Shown: positions 1 to 10,494 of the stretch, piece after piece
How the letters are laid out: the number at the start of each line of letters is the position of its first letter
Position numbering within the stretch: position 1 is the stretch's first letter
DNA from: Dendrocalamus latiflorus
Lineage: Eukaryota; Streptophyta; Magnoliopsida; Poales; Poaceae
Direction: 5' to 3'
Assembly: GCA_017311315.1 (NCBI GenBank)
Contig: CM029651.1
Span: 762,948 to 826,947 of the forward strand
Length of the DNA: 64,000 bases
Notes under the pieces: model-generated
What the model was told of the DNA's origin: nothing
The model's database searches: none
The model's input: the letters and a program-made list of their open reading frames with translations, nothing else
Program-made: the position numbers and the translations under genes

Positions 1-747
1 CTCTCCGACCCCAGCTTCCCGCGCCGTACCGCCGGCGCCGCGTCGCACTGGTTCGGTTCCCCCTCACGCGCCTCCTTCACCCTCTCGCGCCGCCCCTCCG
101 ACGTGTCTTCCCCACGCGCCGCCGATCCCAGCGGCACCGCGCCATGCTGCCCGGCCACCCCTCAGCCCCTGCCTTGCCGCTCGTCGTCGCATGGTGAACC
201 ACAGCCAGATCCGTGGCCTAGGGCCCAGATCTGGCGCCTTGCCCCTCAAATCCACCCGATCTGAAGTTGGTTTGGTGTAGGGGTGGACATTTGGTGGCTA
301 TTTTACTTTGATTCGATGGGAGTTGCTGGTATGCTAGTAGGCATGGAGGTGTGTTGTGTGTTCTTCTACTTCCGGTGGACACTCTGTGTTGGTTCTTCCT
401 TGTGACAACTAATGGTGACTTCTTGGCTCTAGCTATGCAGTGCCTACTACTGAGAAATGGATACTAGGGTTGAAGTATTTTGTGGTTTACCTTCACTGGT
501 TTCTGTCTGTGAACTAAATGCTCTCTGTGTGTGAACTGAATTTCTGCCGCGCTGCTGCTTTGTTATCTGCGAGCCAAAACGTCTCGTTCGGGCTCGCGAG
601 CCGGCTCGAGCCGTATGTCGAGCCGAGCCTCTCGCGTAGCTCGTTTCGGAAACGAGCCGAGCCGAGCCCACTGTTGACCCGAGCCGAAACGAGCTTGGCT
701 CGAGCCAACTCGGCTCGGCTCGTTTCCACCCCTAGCTGCTAAGTACT
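1..747. other. No gene recognised; GC-rich start and GAGCC-rich repeat
   Basis: Bases 1-250 are GC-rich with short open frames on both strands and nothing I recognise as a protein family. Bases 250-545 are ordinary AT/GC-mixed sequence. Bases 551-735 are built almost entirely from GAGCC/GGCTC units and are described separately. The copia element begins at 748. The first bases could be the edge of a gene lying to the left, but nothing here proves it. Confidence 0.4.
551..735. repeat. GAGCC/GGCTC-rich inverted repeat, possible hAT end
   Basis: This stretch repeats GAGCC and its complement many times. It contains an inverted pair, GGAAACGAGCCGAGCCGAG near 648-667 and its complement near 709-727, so it should fold into strong hairpins. 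The right edge, read on the minus strand, is CTAGGGGTGGAAACGAGCC, which resembles the ends of grass hAT-type elements. A matching TAGGGGTGGA occurs at 278-287, but its flanks do not match those at 735, so a complete 278-734 element is not established. Confidence 0.4.
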
Positions 748-864
748 TGTGACTTACATGAGGGATTTGAGGAAGACCATGACTCCAATAGTGGAGATGC
801 CAATATATAGATAACCACATGGGCCTAATGGGCCTATAGTATATGGGCCTTGATATACTTAACA
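748..864 (-). repeat. Copia 3' LTR (117 bp)
   Basis: This repeat runs from TGTGACTTAC to ACTTAACA on the plus strand and matches 5691-5806 except for one extra G (GAGGAAG versus GAGAAG). The target duplication GTACT precedes it. It lies downstream of the coding strand of the element. Confidence 0.93.
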
Positions 865-3800
865 CCCCCCTTCAAACTCAAGGTGGAAACGGAGGTTTTG
901 AAGCATTGAGTTTGAGCAAGTGAAGCCAATGTTGCTCTCGAGTTTGTGCTTTAGTGAAAAAATCTGCCACTTGCAGTTCTGAGGGCACATACTGAAGAGC
1001 AATTGTTTTCTGCTGACAATGAGACCGAGTAAAGAAAACATCAACACCAATATGCTTTGTAAGTTCATGCTTCACAGGATCATTGGCAATTTGTATGGCT
1101 CCAGTATTATCACATAGAAGAGGTGTAGAAGGCTAGGAGCATCACAAGAAATACCAAAATCTACTAACAACCATCGAAGCCATACAATCTCTGAAGTGGT
1201 AGTGGCAAGTGCTTGAAGTTCTGCCTCTGTACTAGAACAAGATACAGCCGCATGCTTCTTAGACTTCCATGCAAGAGGAGAAGAACCAAGAAGAATGCAA
1301 TAACCTGTGATAGAACGACGATCTGTTGGATCACTCGCCCAGGTGGAGTCCGAGTAATCATGAAGATGAAGCGGACTTTCACGAGCATAGAACAAACACT
1401 GAGATGTCCCCCTTAAGTACCGTAGTACACGAAGCAAATGTCCAAAATGAATGGAAGTAGGAGCACTGACAAACTGACTCAGAATATGAACCGCATGAGC
1501 AATACCAGGTCTAGTAATAGTGAGATAAACAAGGCTGCCCACAATATGCCGATATCGAGAGGGATCCTCAAGAGGTGTACCATCAGTAGGACGAAGTTGT
1601 AAATGAAGATCCATAGGTGTCGCAGCCGTTCGACTATCTGTAATGCCAGAACGAACAATAAGGTCTTGTATGTATTTGGACTGAGAGAGATAGTAGCCCT
1701 TTGCAGAATGCAACACCTCAATTCCTAAGAAATAACTGAGAGGACCCAAATCAGACATCTGAAATTGCTCACCAAGTTGCTTCTTCACATGAGAAATGTG
1801 TTCCACATCATCTCTCGTAATCAACATATCATCAACATATAGAAGAAGCAAAGTACGTCCACGTGGAGAGAGATGAATAAATAGAGCAGGGTCATGATCA
1901 CTAGGTGAAAACCCTGCATCCCGTATCACCGAAACAAAACGCTCAAACCAAGCTCGAGGAGCCTGTTTAAGATCATATAGAGCACGACGAAGGCGACAAA
2001 CATGACTAGGAGGAGCATCAACACCTGGAGGTGGTTGCATATAAACTTCTTCATGCAAATCACCATGAAGAAAAGCATTCTTAACATCCATTTGAGAGAT
2101 GGTCCAAGAAGAAGTAGCAGCCACTGCAATGAGAGTACGAACAGTAGTCATATGAGCAACTGGTGCAAAGGTCTCATCATAATCTCGACCCTGAGTTTGC
2201 TGAAAGCCTCTAGCAACAAGACGGGCTTTATATCTCTCGATAGAACCATCAGACTTGGTCTTAATTTTGAATACCCATTTAGATGTAATAGGCACTGCAT
2301 GTGACGGTAATGGAACAAGATCCCAAGTTCCTGTACGATCAAGGGCAGCAACTCCTCAGACATAGCAAGCTGCCATTCCGGAATATGAGAGGCTTCCTGG
2401 TAAGTGGATGGCTCATCAACAACGGCATTCACACGTGGAAAACCATACTTGTCAGCCGGACCAATAGCAGTACGATCTTGTAGATTATATCTTGAACCAA
2501 CCTGTAACTCATCAGGAATAGTATGAGACTCATCAATATAATTAGAAGCATCAACAGCGGTCGTATCAGGACTGGCCGTGGTGGTAGAACTGGGTGGAGG
2601 CACTGTGGTGTTTGTAGGACGACGATGAAAAACACATGTGGTAGGTGGTTTAGAATGAAAAGGAGGTGGTGCAGGAGGAGGTGTAGTCTCCTGTGAAGGT
2701 GGCGTGATGGAAATAGAAGGAGCAGGAATGGGCGTAATATATGGAGAAGGTGTGGTGACATCAGTATTGGGTGAAATAGGAGGAAGACACAGGAACGATG
2801 TGGGTTCTGTGGAAGAATATGAGGGCTGAGTAGAGGGGTTATAAAAGAAAGGACGGTCCTCAGCAAAGGTCACATCACGAGAGATACGTATGCGACGAGA
2901 AGAAGGATCATAACACCGATATCCTTTATGTTCAGGACTATACCCCAGAAAAACACACTCAACAGATTGTGCAGTCAACTTAGTTCGCTCACGAGGTGCA
3001 AGCAAAACATAGCAAGTACATCCAAAAACTCGGAGATGATCATAGCTAGGAGAAGTACCAAAAAGAACTTCACCAGGACATTTTCCAGACAATTTGGATG
3101 AGGGTTGTCTATTGATGAGATAGACAGCAGTAGAAACAGCTTCACCCCAAAAATGAGAAGGAACAAAAGATGAAATCAAAAGTGTGCGAGCAGTCTCTAT
3201 AAGATGGCGATGTTTGCGTTCAGCAACACCATTCTGAGCATGAGCGCCAGGACAAGAGAGCTGAGCAAGAGTGCCCTCAGAGGACAAAAACTGGTGAAAA
3301 GCATCAGACAAATACTCACCACCAGAGTCAAAGCGAAAAACTCTAATAGGAGTAGAAAACTGTGTGTGAACCATGCGAACAAAAGACTGGTAAATAGAAC
3401 ACAACTGAGAGCGATGTTTCATGAAATAAATCCATGTATATCGAGATTCGAGAATGATCATCAATAAAAATGACATAATGTTTATGACCACCCTTTGTAG
3501 CAAAAGATGCAGGACCCCATACATCTGAATGAATAAGATCAAAAGGTCTAGCTGAATGAGAAACACTAGATGAATATGGTAGTTGTATTTGTTTTCCAAG
3601 TTTGCAACCCTTACAATGAAAACTAGACTCAATAGGTGTATGACCTAAACAACCTTTATTTATTAATGTGGACAACTGGGACCCACAAAGATGACCAAGA
3701 TGATGATGCCACTAGGCGAAGGAAGAGGCGGAAGACGAAGCAGCGGATGACACACGAGCTGGAGACTCAATGGAAGAAGGAAGACGCAAGGTGTCGAGGA

Positions 3801-4080
3801 TGTAGAGGCTATGAGCACCTTTACGGCGATGGCCAGTCCCAATCACTTTCCCGCTTCAACGGTCCTGAATAAAACAAGATGAGTCATCAAATCCAACAAA
3901 ACAATGTTGGTCGGTAACTTGACCAACCGAAAAAGGATTCATGGACAACTGAGGTACAAAAGAAACATCAGGTACAGAAAAATGAGGATTGCAAAGTGAA
4001 CCCTGATGAGTGATATGACAAGATGTACCATCAGCTGTCTGAACAGAAGCACCATCAATAACCGGCTTGCAAGCAACCAA
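859..4080 (-). pseudogene. Copia pol: protease tail, integrase, RT and RNase H, frameshifted
   Basis: From high to low coordinates the minus strand encodes the protease tail (about 3856-4080), the GAG-pre-integrase Cys pair HCKGCKLG and first integrase Asp in HSDVWGPA (3343-3675), then FDSGGEY and NGVAERKHR with the other catalytic positions (from about 3450). A Pro/Ser/Thr-rich linker follows. Reverse transcriptase (about 1100-2295) has QMDVKNAFLHG, YVDDM and KSKKHAAVS, and an RNase H region with YSDSTWASD. The frame changes near 3.8 kb, 3.45 kb, 2.33 kb and 1.11 kb, and the C-terminal segment HELTKHIGVDVFF lies in another frame (859-1075). No single open frame could make the polyprotein. 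Confidence 0.88.
865..881 (-). other. Copia polypurine tract
   Basis: On the minus strand, GAAGGGGGG lies immediately before the 3' LTR (TGTTAAG...). This is the expected place and composition for the plus-strand primer of reverse transcription. Confidence 0.8.
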
Positions 4081-4997
4081 CTAGGACTGATCAGATGTCA
4101 CATGAAAAGAAGCTCCTGAATTAAGCACCCAAGACAACGAAGAAGCATTAACAGGTGAAGCAATAGCAACGGACACTGAACCTCTAGGAGTGGAACCAGT
4201 ACCACGACCACGAGCAGCACGACGTGCACGATAGTCAGCCAACTTCTCTGGATAATGAGAAAAACAATTCTCTGGAAGATGACCAGACTTGCCACAATGC
4301 TTACAGAGTGCTGAAGAGGAACTTTTTGGTGCACTGATCCTCTGAGAAGCTGCCAACACACTATGAGGAACAGATGCAGAAAAAGACATAGACTTAAGAC
4401 GTGTTTCTTCTGCAAGTAAATCAGACAATGCCTGTGCCATGGTGAGGGCAGAAGAATTGTGAAGCAATCGTGTACGAATGGAATCATACTCAGCCCGGAC
4501 TCCCATGACAAATCTGTAAGTAAAAAACTTTTCAATAAACTTATGTGCTGGACAGGGAACAGCTGTACACTCAGGTATGATGAAAGTCAATGATCCCATC
4601 AGACGATCAAAAGCAGAGTAGTACTCATCAATAGACATATCATTCTGCTCAATTTCATGAGTTTGCTGCATGAGAGTATGCAAAAGAGCACCACTATCCT
4701 GAACATAGCGTTTCTTCAAGTTGTCCCATATGCCCTTGGCTGTTTTGAACTTAGAAAGACTCATAATCATGGATTGCTTAGTACTATTCACCATAGCAGC
4801 CATCACTTTCCCATCATTAATATGCCATTCTTTTACCACAGCAGCATTACTACCATCATCCTTAAGCACAGGTGGAGTTTCAGTTAAGTGAAAAGTAAAC
4901 CATAGCCCCTTAATGCAGTCTCTACACAGAAAGCCCACTCTGGATAATTCTGACCATCTAAGGTGAGATTGATAACTATTGCATTTATCTGAGACAT
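4081..4997 (-). pseudogene. Copia gag and protease start, interrupted
   Basis: The natural start is the ATG at 4995-4997 (MSQINAIVINLTLDGQNY...), followed by a frame change near 4.90-4.94 kb into the main gag frame. That frame holds a UBN2-type gag region (about 4350-4900), a zinc knuckle CKHCGKSGHLPENC (CX2CX4HX4C) and the start of the protease. The protease site reads WVLNSGAS, whereas copia proteases have Asp-Ser-Gly there, so the catalytic Asp is missing. The frame stops at a TAG at 4081-4083, and protease-like sequence continues in the same frame beyond it. Confidence 0.85.
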
Positions 4998-5678
4998 GTT
5001 AAGAAGTGCTAGGACTTGACCAAAACAGCAGAAGCAGAGCAGCAGCACAAAGGACAGATATCAGTTACCACAGTAGTCCAAGAAGAAGCAGAGCAGCACT
5101 CAACCCCCACACGCAGCAGTTCGGCTTCAAGCGACGCAGCAGTTCGCCGGGCGGATGAGGCAAGGCGGCTCCAACAGAGGTCAGTGGCCCCGGGCGGATC
5201 TGACGAGGCGGCTCCCCAGGTGTGAAGGTCTGAGCGGATGAGGCGAGGTCGACTCCAAGCGGCAGTCTCGGGCGTACGACAGCCCCAGGCGGTGCGGGAG
5301 CCCCGGGTGGACGAGGCCTCCAAGCGGCGGCCCCGAGCGATGGAGGCGGCCCCGAGCGGTGGACCTTCGGCCGCGAGATCAGAGCTCCGTCCCCGGGCGA
5401 TGGAGATCCGGACGGATCTGACGAGGCACCGGGCGGCGAAGTCGACGAGGAAGACGACGCCTGCTAGGACCGTGACGGGCGAACGGTGACCGACTGCGAT
5501 GGGCGGACGGCGGCCGAGAGAAGCTGCGACGGGCGGAACGCGCGACGCGCGTGAAGAAGATCACGCGTGGCGCAATGCACGTGAAGAAAATCACGTGTGA
5601 CACGCGATGCACATGATGCCGGAAGATCTGGATCGTGGGTGGAGGATTAGATTAATCCTATCCTAACCCTAATCCTTT
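4998..5678 (-). other. Copia untranslated leader, GC-rich
   Basis: This segment lies between the primer-binding site and gag. It is rich in GGCGG and GATGAGGCG motifs. Open frames occur on both strands but none resembles a known protein. A GC-rich leader of the same style occurs in the retrotransposon fragment at 10991-11830. Confidence 0.6.
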
Positions 5679-5690
5679 GCTCTGATACCA
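5679..5690 (-). other. Copia primer-binding site (initiator Met tRNA)
   Basis: On the minus strand this reads TGGTATCAGAGC, the standard plant copia primer site complementary to the 3' end of initiator methionine tRNA. It directly abuts the 5' LTR. Confidence 0.92.
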
Positions 5691-5806
5691 TGTGACTTAC
5701 ATGAGGGATTTGAGAAGACCATGACTCCAATAGTGGAGATGCCAATATATAGATAACCACATGGGCCTAATGGGCCTATAGTATATGGGCCTTGATATAC
5801 TTAACA
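5691..5806 (-). repeat. Copia 5' LTR (116 bp)
   Basis: This matches 748-864 apart from one missing G. It is followed by the target duplication GTACT at 5807-5811. A 116-bp LTR is very short for a coding copia element. Confidence 0.93.
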
Positions 5807-6535
5807 GTACTAACTAAATTTTACATGAGTTGATGCATTATTTGAATTCCACATACATCTAGATGAAATTCTAAACCAAGAGATCCATTGACTAATTGTG
5901 CTCATGGTCCCCCCTCCATCTATTGTAACAAGAAAGTGTGTGTTTAAAGAAAGCCTGATAACTAAGCTTACAATTTACATAGTGTTTATTCTCTGATGAT
6001 ATCAATCAACTGTAGATGATTCATTACCATGATGACTAGCAATTGAGTACAGGGTTCAACATTTCGGCGAAATTTTGCTAATTTCGTTCCTTTCAGTACC
6101 CTCTGAAAGGAAAAGCATTCGGTTAAATTCTAGCCGAATTTGTCCTCATTCGAAATTTGTCCAAATTTTGGTTAAATTTCGTCAAAATTCAAATGATGTT
6201 TGAATATTTCATCCGAGTTTTAAACCGAAATGACAAAATTTTGTTCATTTGACCTCTTTCGTTGCCATCTGAATATTTTTGCAAAATGGAAGTTTTTCCC
6301 TGATTGAATACTAGTCAAGTGCTATTAAGAAAAACTGGAAATGAAATATGGGACTAACAGTATTATCTCTGGATAACACCACACCATATCTCTTTTATAA
6401 TAATTAGTACTAGACTAACAAGGAGATCACTGCAAAACACATTAGGAAAAATGCCCTCACAGATCCTCTAACAACAGTTTGATAGCAGCAGAACTTCAGG
6501 CATTGAAATTTGGCTAGCTCAGCCCCATAGCAAGC
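5807..6535. other. Intergenic, AT-rich, no gene seen
   Basis: Bases 6060-6290 carry many TTTCGG/CCGAAA and AATTTCG words, probably a decayed transposon, but I cannot define its ends. No coding region is recognised. If the histone-fold gene at 7022-7681 is intact, this stretch would be intron. Confidence 0.35.
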
Positions 6536-6776
6536 TTTGGACATGCTTCTAAAAGCCGCTTTTCTACAGTAAATATTTTTTCTACAGTAACTAACTTTCA
6601 AACGAAGTGTCTTTTTAAGGCAGAGTCTACTAATCAATTATAATAAACACTATCGTGACTTCATTTATATTAGCCAAAATCGCACAAGAGTCTCTCTGTA
6701 CGACTTCTTTTAAGCTGTTACTATTTATAAGTCAAAGTCTAAAGCCATCAGCAAAACCCAATATGAACGACCCCTA
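6536..6776 (-). mobile_element. MITE copy, 'AAAAGCC' family, diverged
   Basis: Read on the minus strand, this shares internal blocks with copies at 27000-27242, 44020-45133 and 61961-62198: a TGATTTTGGC-like word, ATATAAATGAAGTC, TAGACTCTG, then CTTTCAAA and TACTGTAG. The ends are diverged, so boundaries are approximate and no target duplication is visible. Confidence 0.5.
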
Positions 6777-7021
6777 AGTATATAAACTGAGGGTGGATAA
6801 ACATAACGGATCGTGATGTAAGAACATCTCAGACAATTCCTCAAACACCTTGTGGAGCTGATGGCATCACCAACTAAACCTCAGTAGCTAAACTAGATTT
6901 CTCACCCTAAATCGTCGCATCCAGATAGAATGGCACCAGGCCTCAATTATCTAATTTCTAGTTGCTAATACGAATCATCGAATTAGAGTAAAAATGAAGA
7001 TATATCTGGAGGGGATCATAC

Positions 7022-7681
7022 GGAGGCCTTGTTGATGAGGAAGACAGCCTCATTGGAAGGGCGGATGCTGGCGTCCTCAGCCCGCATTAGCAGCCGCACC
7101 CGCGCCATAGGGAAGCTGCACGCGCCCTGGTCGGCACCCGCCGCCGCCGCCTTGTCCTTCCGCTTCTTCGCGGGCGCGGGTGTGCGTGTGCGTGTCTCCG
7201 CTTCGCCGGTAGGCCTCTTGTCGCTCTTTCCCTCCTTTTGGGGCTCCGCGTCGCCGCGCTTCCTCTTGGTGGGCGTGGGCTTCTCCGCTCCGCGGGACGC
7301 TTGCTGCTTCTTCGTGGGCGTGGGCTTCTCCGTTTTGCCGGACTTCTCGCGCTTGGCTCCCTTCTGCTTCTGGAGTTTGGGTTCCGGCTCGTCGCGCTTC
7401 TTCTTCTTCTTCGTGGGCGTCGCCGCTTCGCCTGACGCCTGCGGTTTCTTGCGTTTGGTTCCCCCTTGTGGTTCCACCTTGTCACGCTTCTTCTTCGCGG
7501 TCGCCGGCTTCTCCTTCTCCTGGGAGTTTTTGCGGGGTTTCGGAGCTGAGCGCTCCTTAGCGCCTGCGGCTGAGGCGGAGGCCATCTTAGACTGGAGCTT
7601 GGAGTTGGAGGCGGCGGCGCTGCCGTTGCGCTGGGCGGAGGGAGGGGCGGGGTTTATCACGGTGTGCTTTCTCCCAGCCAT
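7022..7681 (-). CDS. Lysine-rich histone-fold (CBF/NF-Y, POLE4-like) protein, first exon
   Basis: The start is the ATG at 7679-7681. The exon encodes 220 residues. Residues about 50-195 are very basic, with Lys/Arg clusters (KKKRDK, KRKK, KKKKKRDEPEP) and repeated TPTKK/RK motifs, so nuclear or chromatin localisation is expected. The last 29 residues (ARVRLLMRAEDASIRPSNEAVFLINKAS) match the start of the histone fold of CBF/NF-Y-type proteins, closest in my memory to the plant POLE4/DPB3-like group. A GTATGA donor follows the Ser codon; read through, the frame ends two codons later. The rest of the fold should be in later exons, but I find none between here and base 1. The gene is either continued beyond the left edge across a very long intron or truncated. 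Family call moderate; exon call good. Confidence 0.6.
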
Positions 7682-8879
7682 GTCTCCTCCGGCCGGCCGC
7701 CGCGGCTCGACCCCTCGCCGCGAGCTCTAAAAAATGAGGCGGTGCGGTGCGGTGCGGGCGAAGCGAGAGGAGTTCAAAATATTTCGGGACCGCGCGCGGA
7801 CGCTTCCAGAAACACATGGAGAAATATCGGATGTTTACGCTGGATTTGAGCTTTACCAAAAGCCACCGGGCCGCTGCTGAGGAATTTGGGCGGTGCCGGA
7901 GAAATTTCTCCTGAACTGGCCCCGTTCCGCGCGGCATTCCAAAATTGGCCCATGACGGCGCCGTAACGCAGCACCTCGCGCGCCCACCCACCGCGTGAGC
8001 CCCCGGCGCCACGCACCGCCTCCTGCCCCGCCGACCCTCCTCCCCCTCTCGCTGGTTGCATGATAAAAAAAAAGCTGGATTCGTTCTTTGGAAGACATAG
8101 CAACGTCATTTTATTTTACTCTAACTAAGAGCAGGAAATGAAGAAAGAAAGGAAGGTTGTGAAAACATCCGATTTTTGAGTGGTTATGAATTTGAATTTC
8201 AAGTTTGCACATTTGGAAAAGTTATATATCGGCTTTAGAGCATTCGAAAGATGTAATTTTTATTGACATGCTGTAAGTTTTTAGCAACGTGATTAGCATG
8301 TATTTAGAAAAATGATAATTTATTAGTATGAAAATGTGGTAGCTAGCCTTATGTAATTGGGCAGTGGCCTTAGTTTACGTCGAAGAAGCAGTGTTGTTAG
8401 TATCGTTAAATGCTTATTAGTCACGGTAATAATATGAATGTCGTAGTTTATGCGTAGGTTATTTTGTTTGCATGCAGACAACATTGTATTTTCTGCATTT
8501 GGAAGAAATTAGTATGCATTTTGTATGTTATGCACAAACTGATAGACATGCATTTTTTGGTTAAATTTGTTGTGCTTTCTGCAGATTTTTGTACATTACT
8601 GTTATGTTAAAAAATTGAATATTATTGTATTTGTCTGCTTAATGCACTACCGTTAGCAATAATTTATGAATTGCAGGGTGGTATATGCGTGATATGCTTA
8701 GTTTAGTAGTGGTAAAAAATATTGAGAAAAGCGGTAATTTAATGTTACATGCTTTGGGAATTTTTGTATGTACGCCATGTTGGGCATTCAAGATATGTTC
8801 GTGTTCCATGGGAATAGTCTCGTATGTGACGAACTGTACGGGGTGGACCTATCAAATTATAACCAGACCATGATCTGGG
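7682..8879. other. Upstream of histone-fold gene, then AT-rich intergenic
   Basis: Bases 7682-8050 are GC-rich and probably hold the promoter and 5' UTR of the minus-strand histone-fold gene; no clear TATA box is visible. Bases 8060-8879 are AT-rich with no gene or repeat that I can identify. Confidence 0.35.
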
Positions 8880-8889
8880 TACCCGGTCT

Positions 8890-10262
8890 ATAGGACAGGG
8901 GCCTCTCAGAGTTCCGGTCTTCCGGAGGTGCGTTTCGTTTCGCGTTCGATCGCGCCATTGCAAGGAACAAGCTGCGGATTGCAGCGTTGTATGTCTCCGT
9001 GGTGGGTGGTGAAGGAGAGACCTTATGGCAATTTTCTAAAGGTGATAAGTGGCGAGTCATGGGCCAATTGCATGGAGTTTGTGTGCAACCTTGCTCCTGC
9101 GATATATGACAGATTGACGGTGTATGTTCAGTTAGTGGAGAGAACATAGTCATCCGGCATGCCTGGTTTCCAGTGCTGGTTGGTCTCCGACGTTGATGTA
9201 GATCGGGTTGTTGGTGGAGATGCGAGTGAGGCAGTGGGTAATGGAGACCTGAGGGGGCGTGCCAAAAATTTCAAGCTCAACGAAAGCGTGCAAGGATGGT
9301 GGGCAGCCCGTATTGACTACCATGACTACGTGACCAACCAAGTGGATTAAGTGGAGAGCGAGGAGAAAGAGGATGTGGAAACATTTAGTTCTAAAGACGA
9401 AGGAGAAGGAGAAGCTGTTGCAGAAGGTGTCGTTAGTGGTATTGTTACCACCGATGGCACTTATGTTAGATGTAGATTGGACGACATCGCGACAGCATCA
9501 CTGGTTCTGCCACAACCAGAGGAGGCACATTGGGGCTTCAATGAAGGCACTTTACTCTTAGGCTAGCGCTTCCCTAACAAGAACACTGGCCAGCGGACCA
9601 TTGACAGATATACTTTGACCATCAACCAGACATATCGGGTGCACAGGTCGAACGCTGACACCTATATCGTGAAGTGTATGGACGAGTCCTGCCCTGGCAA
9701 GGTCTGTGCGCAGCAGTCAAGGGGTGGGGTCACGGACTTCTGGATCACGGTGCTGATGGATTACATGTGCAAATTTGCTAAGCCACTTTGAAATGACCGC
9801 AACTTGTCATCCTTGTATGTTGCTAGCCTGATTAGCCACTTGGTCCTCGCAGATGTTTCCATTTCATCGAAGCTTCTGTAGACAAATGTTGTCAATATAG
9901 TGGGCTTTGAGGTTAGTTACAAAAAGGTCTGGTAGATGAAACAGAAGATCCTGGATCGTATGTACAACACATACGAAGAGGCCTATGACCTAGTCCCAAG
10001 ATTGCTCCACCAAATAGCAGAATTAAATCCTAGAACATACATAAATATGGTGGAGTGGGTGCATCCCACAAAGGGGCTAAATTAGTTCATTATCGATAGA
10101 GTGTTTTAGACCTTCTGTCTGGCGATCGGCAGGTTCAAGTTTTGCTGTCTCGTGCTGACGATGGACGACACCTTCCTATCTGGGAAGTACAAAGGCACTA
10201 TCCTGATCGCAGTTACAGCCGATGCCAACGACCAATTACTCTCTGTAGCATTTATAATTATA
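8890..10262 (+). pseudogene. MuDR-type (MULE) transposase remnant
   Basis: Translated segments on the plus strand follow the order of a MULE transposase. There is an acidic N-terminal part (9351-9560, ending PEEAHWGFNEGTLLLG). Next comes a domain with RYTLTINQTYRVHRSNADTY and a Cys pair in KCMDESCPGK (about 9566-9790). After that come EEAYDLVPRLLHQIAELNP and finally VLTMDDTFLSGKYKGT, containing the first catalytic Asp of the MULE DDE domain (about 10075-10262). Many stops and frame changes interrupt it: stops fall after the Cys-pair domain and around YKKVW and DRVF. The remnant ends soon after the first DDE motif, about 230 bp upstream of the Derlin start. Terminal repeats were not found. Confidence 0.8.
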
Positions 10263-10277
10263 CGGAGAACTACTACT

Positions 10278-10287
10278 TTTATATATG
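10278..10287 (+). promoter_or_regulatory. Possible TATA box of the Derlin gene
   Basis: TTTATATATG lies about 210 bp upstream of the Derlin ATG (10495), between the end of the MULE remnant and the gene. Position and sequence are plausible, but there is no direct evidence of the transcription start. Confidence 0.3.
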
Positions 10288-10494
10288 TGTGTGTTAAGGG
10301 AGCGCATTTTCCCTGTGCGTGTATGTGGTACGTGTGTACGGTATCTTCCTTTGGACCTCCCCCTTCCTCCCCCATCTCCGTCCCCTTCGTCGTTGTCCCT
10401 TGGTCCTCCTCGTACCGCTATTCGATTTGATCAGCGATTTGGGCCAATTTTAGGGTTTACGAGACAGAGGGAGAGCGCTAGGGTTTCGCGGGAG

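Larger units (their letters stand above)
748..5806 (-). mobile_element. Ty1/copia LTR retrotransposon, intact ends, defective coding region
   Basis: The element is bounded by two near-identical short LTRs (117 and 116 bp, TG...CA) and flanked by a perfect 5-bp target duplication GTACT at 743-747 and 5807-5811. Read on the minus strand the order is 5' LTR, a primer-binding site matching initiator-Met tRNA, GC-rich leader, gag with a CCHC knuckle, protease, integrase, reverse transcriptase, RNase H, polypurine tract and 3' LTR. Integrase before reverse transcriptase places it in copia, not gypsy. The LTRs differ by one indel, so insertion is recent, yet gag-pol carries an in-frame stop and several frameshifts. 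Confidence 0.95.

Noticed and set aside
278..734. Possible complete hAT element with TAGGGGTGGA ends
   Set aside because: The 10-bp ends are inverted, but the flanking 8-mers (GTTTGGTG and GCTGCTAA) do not match and the left part has no related sub-terminal sequence.
7029..7730. 233-codon plus-strand frame over the histone-fold exon
   Set aside because: Antisense shadow of the lysine-rich exon; its Phe/Leu/Ser-rich peptide follows from the complement of Lys codons.
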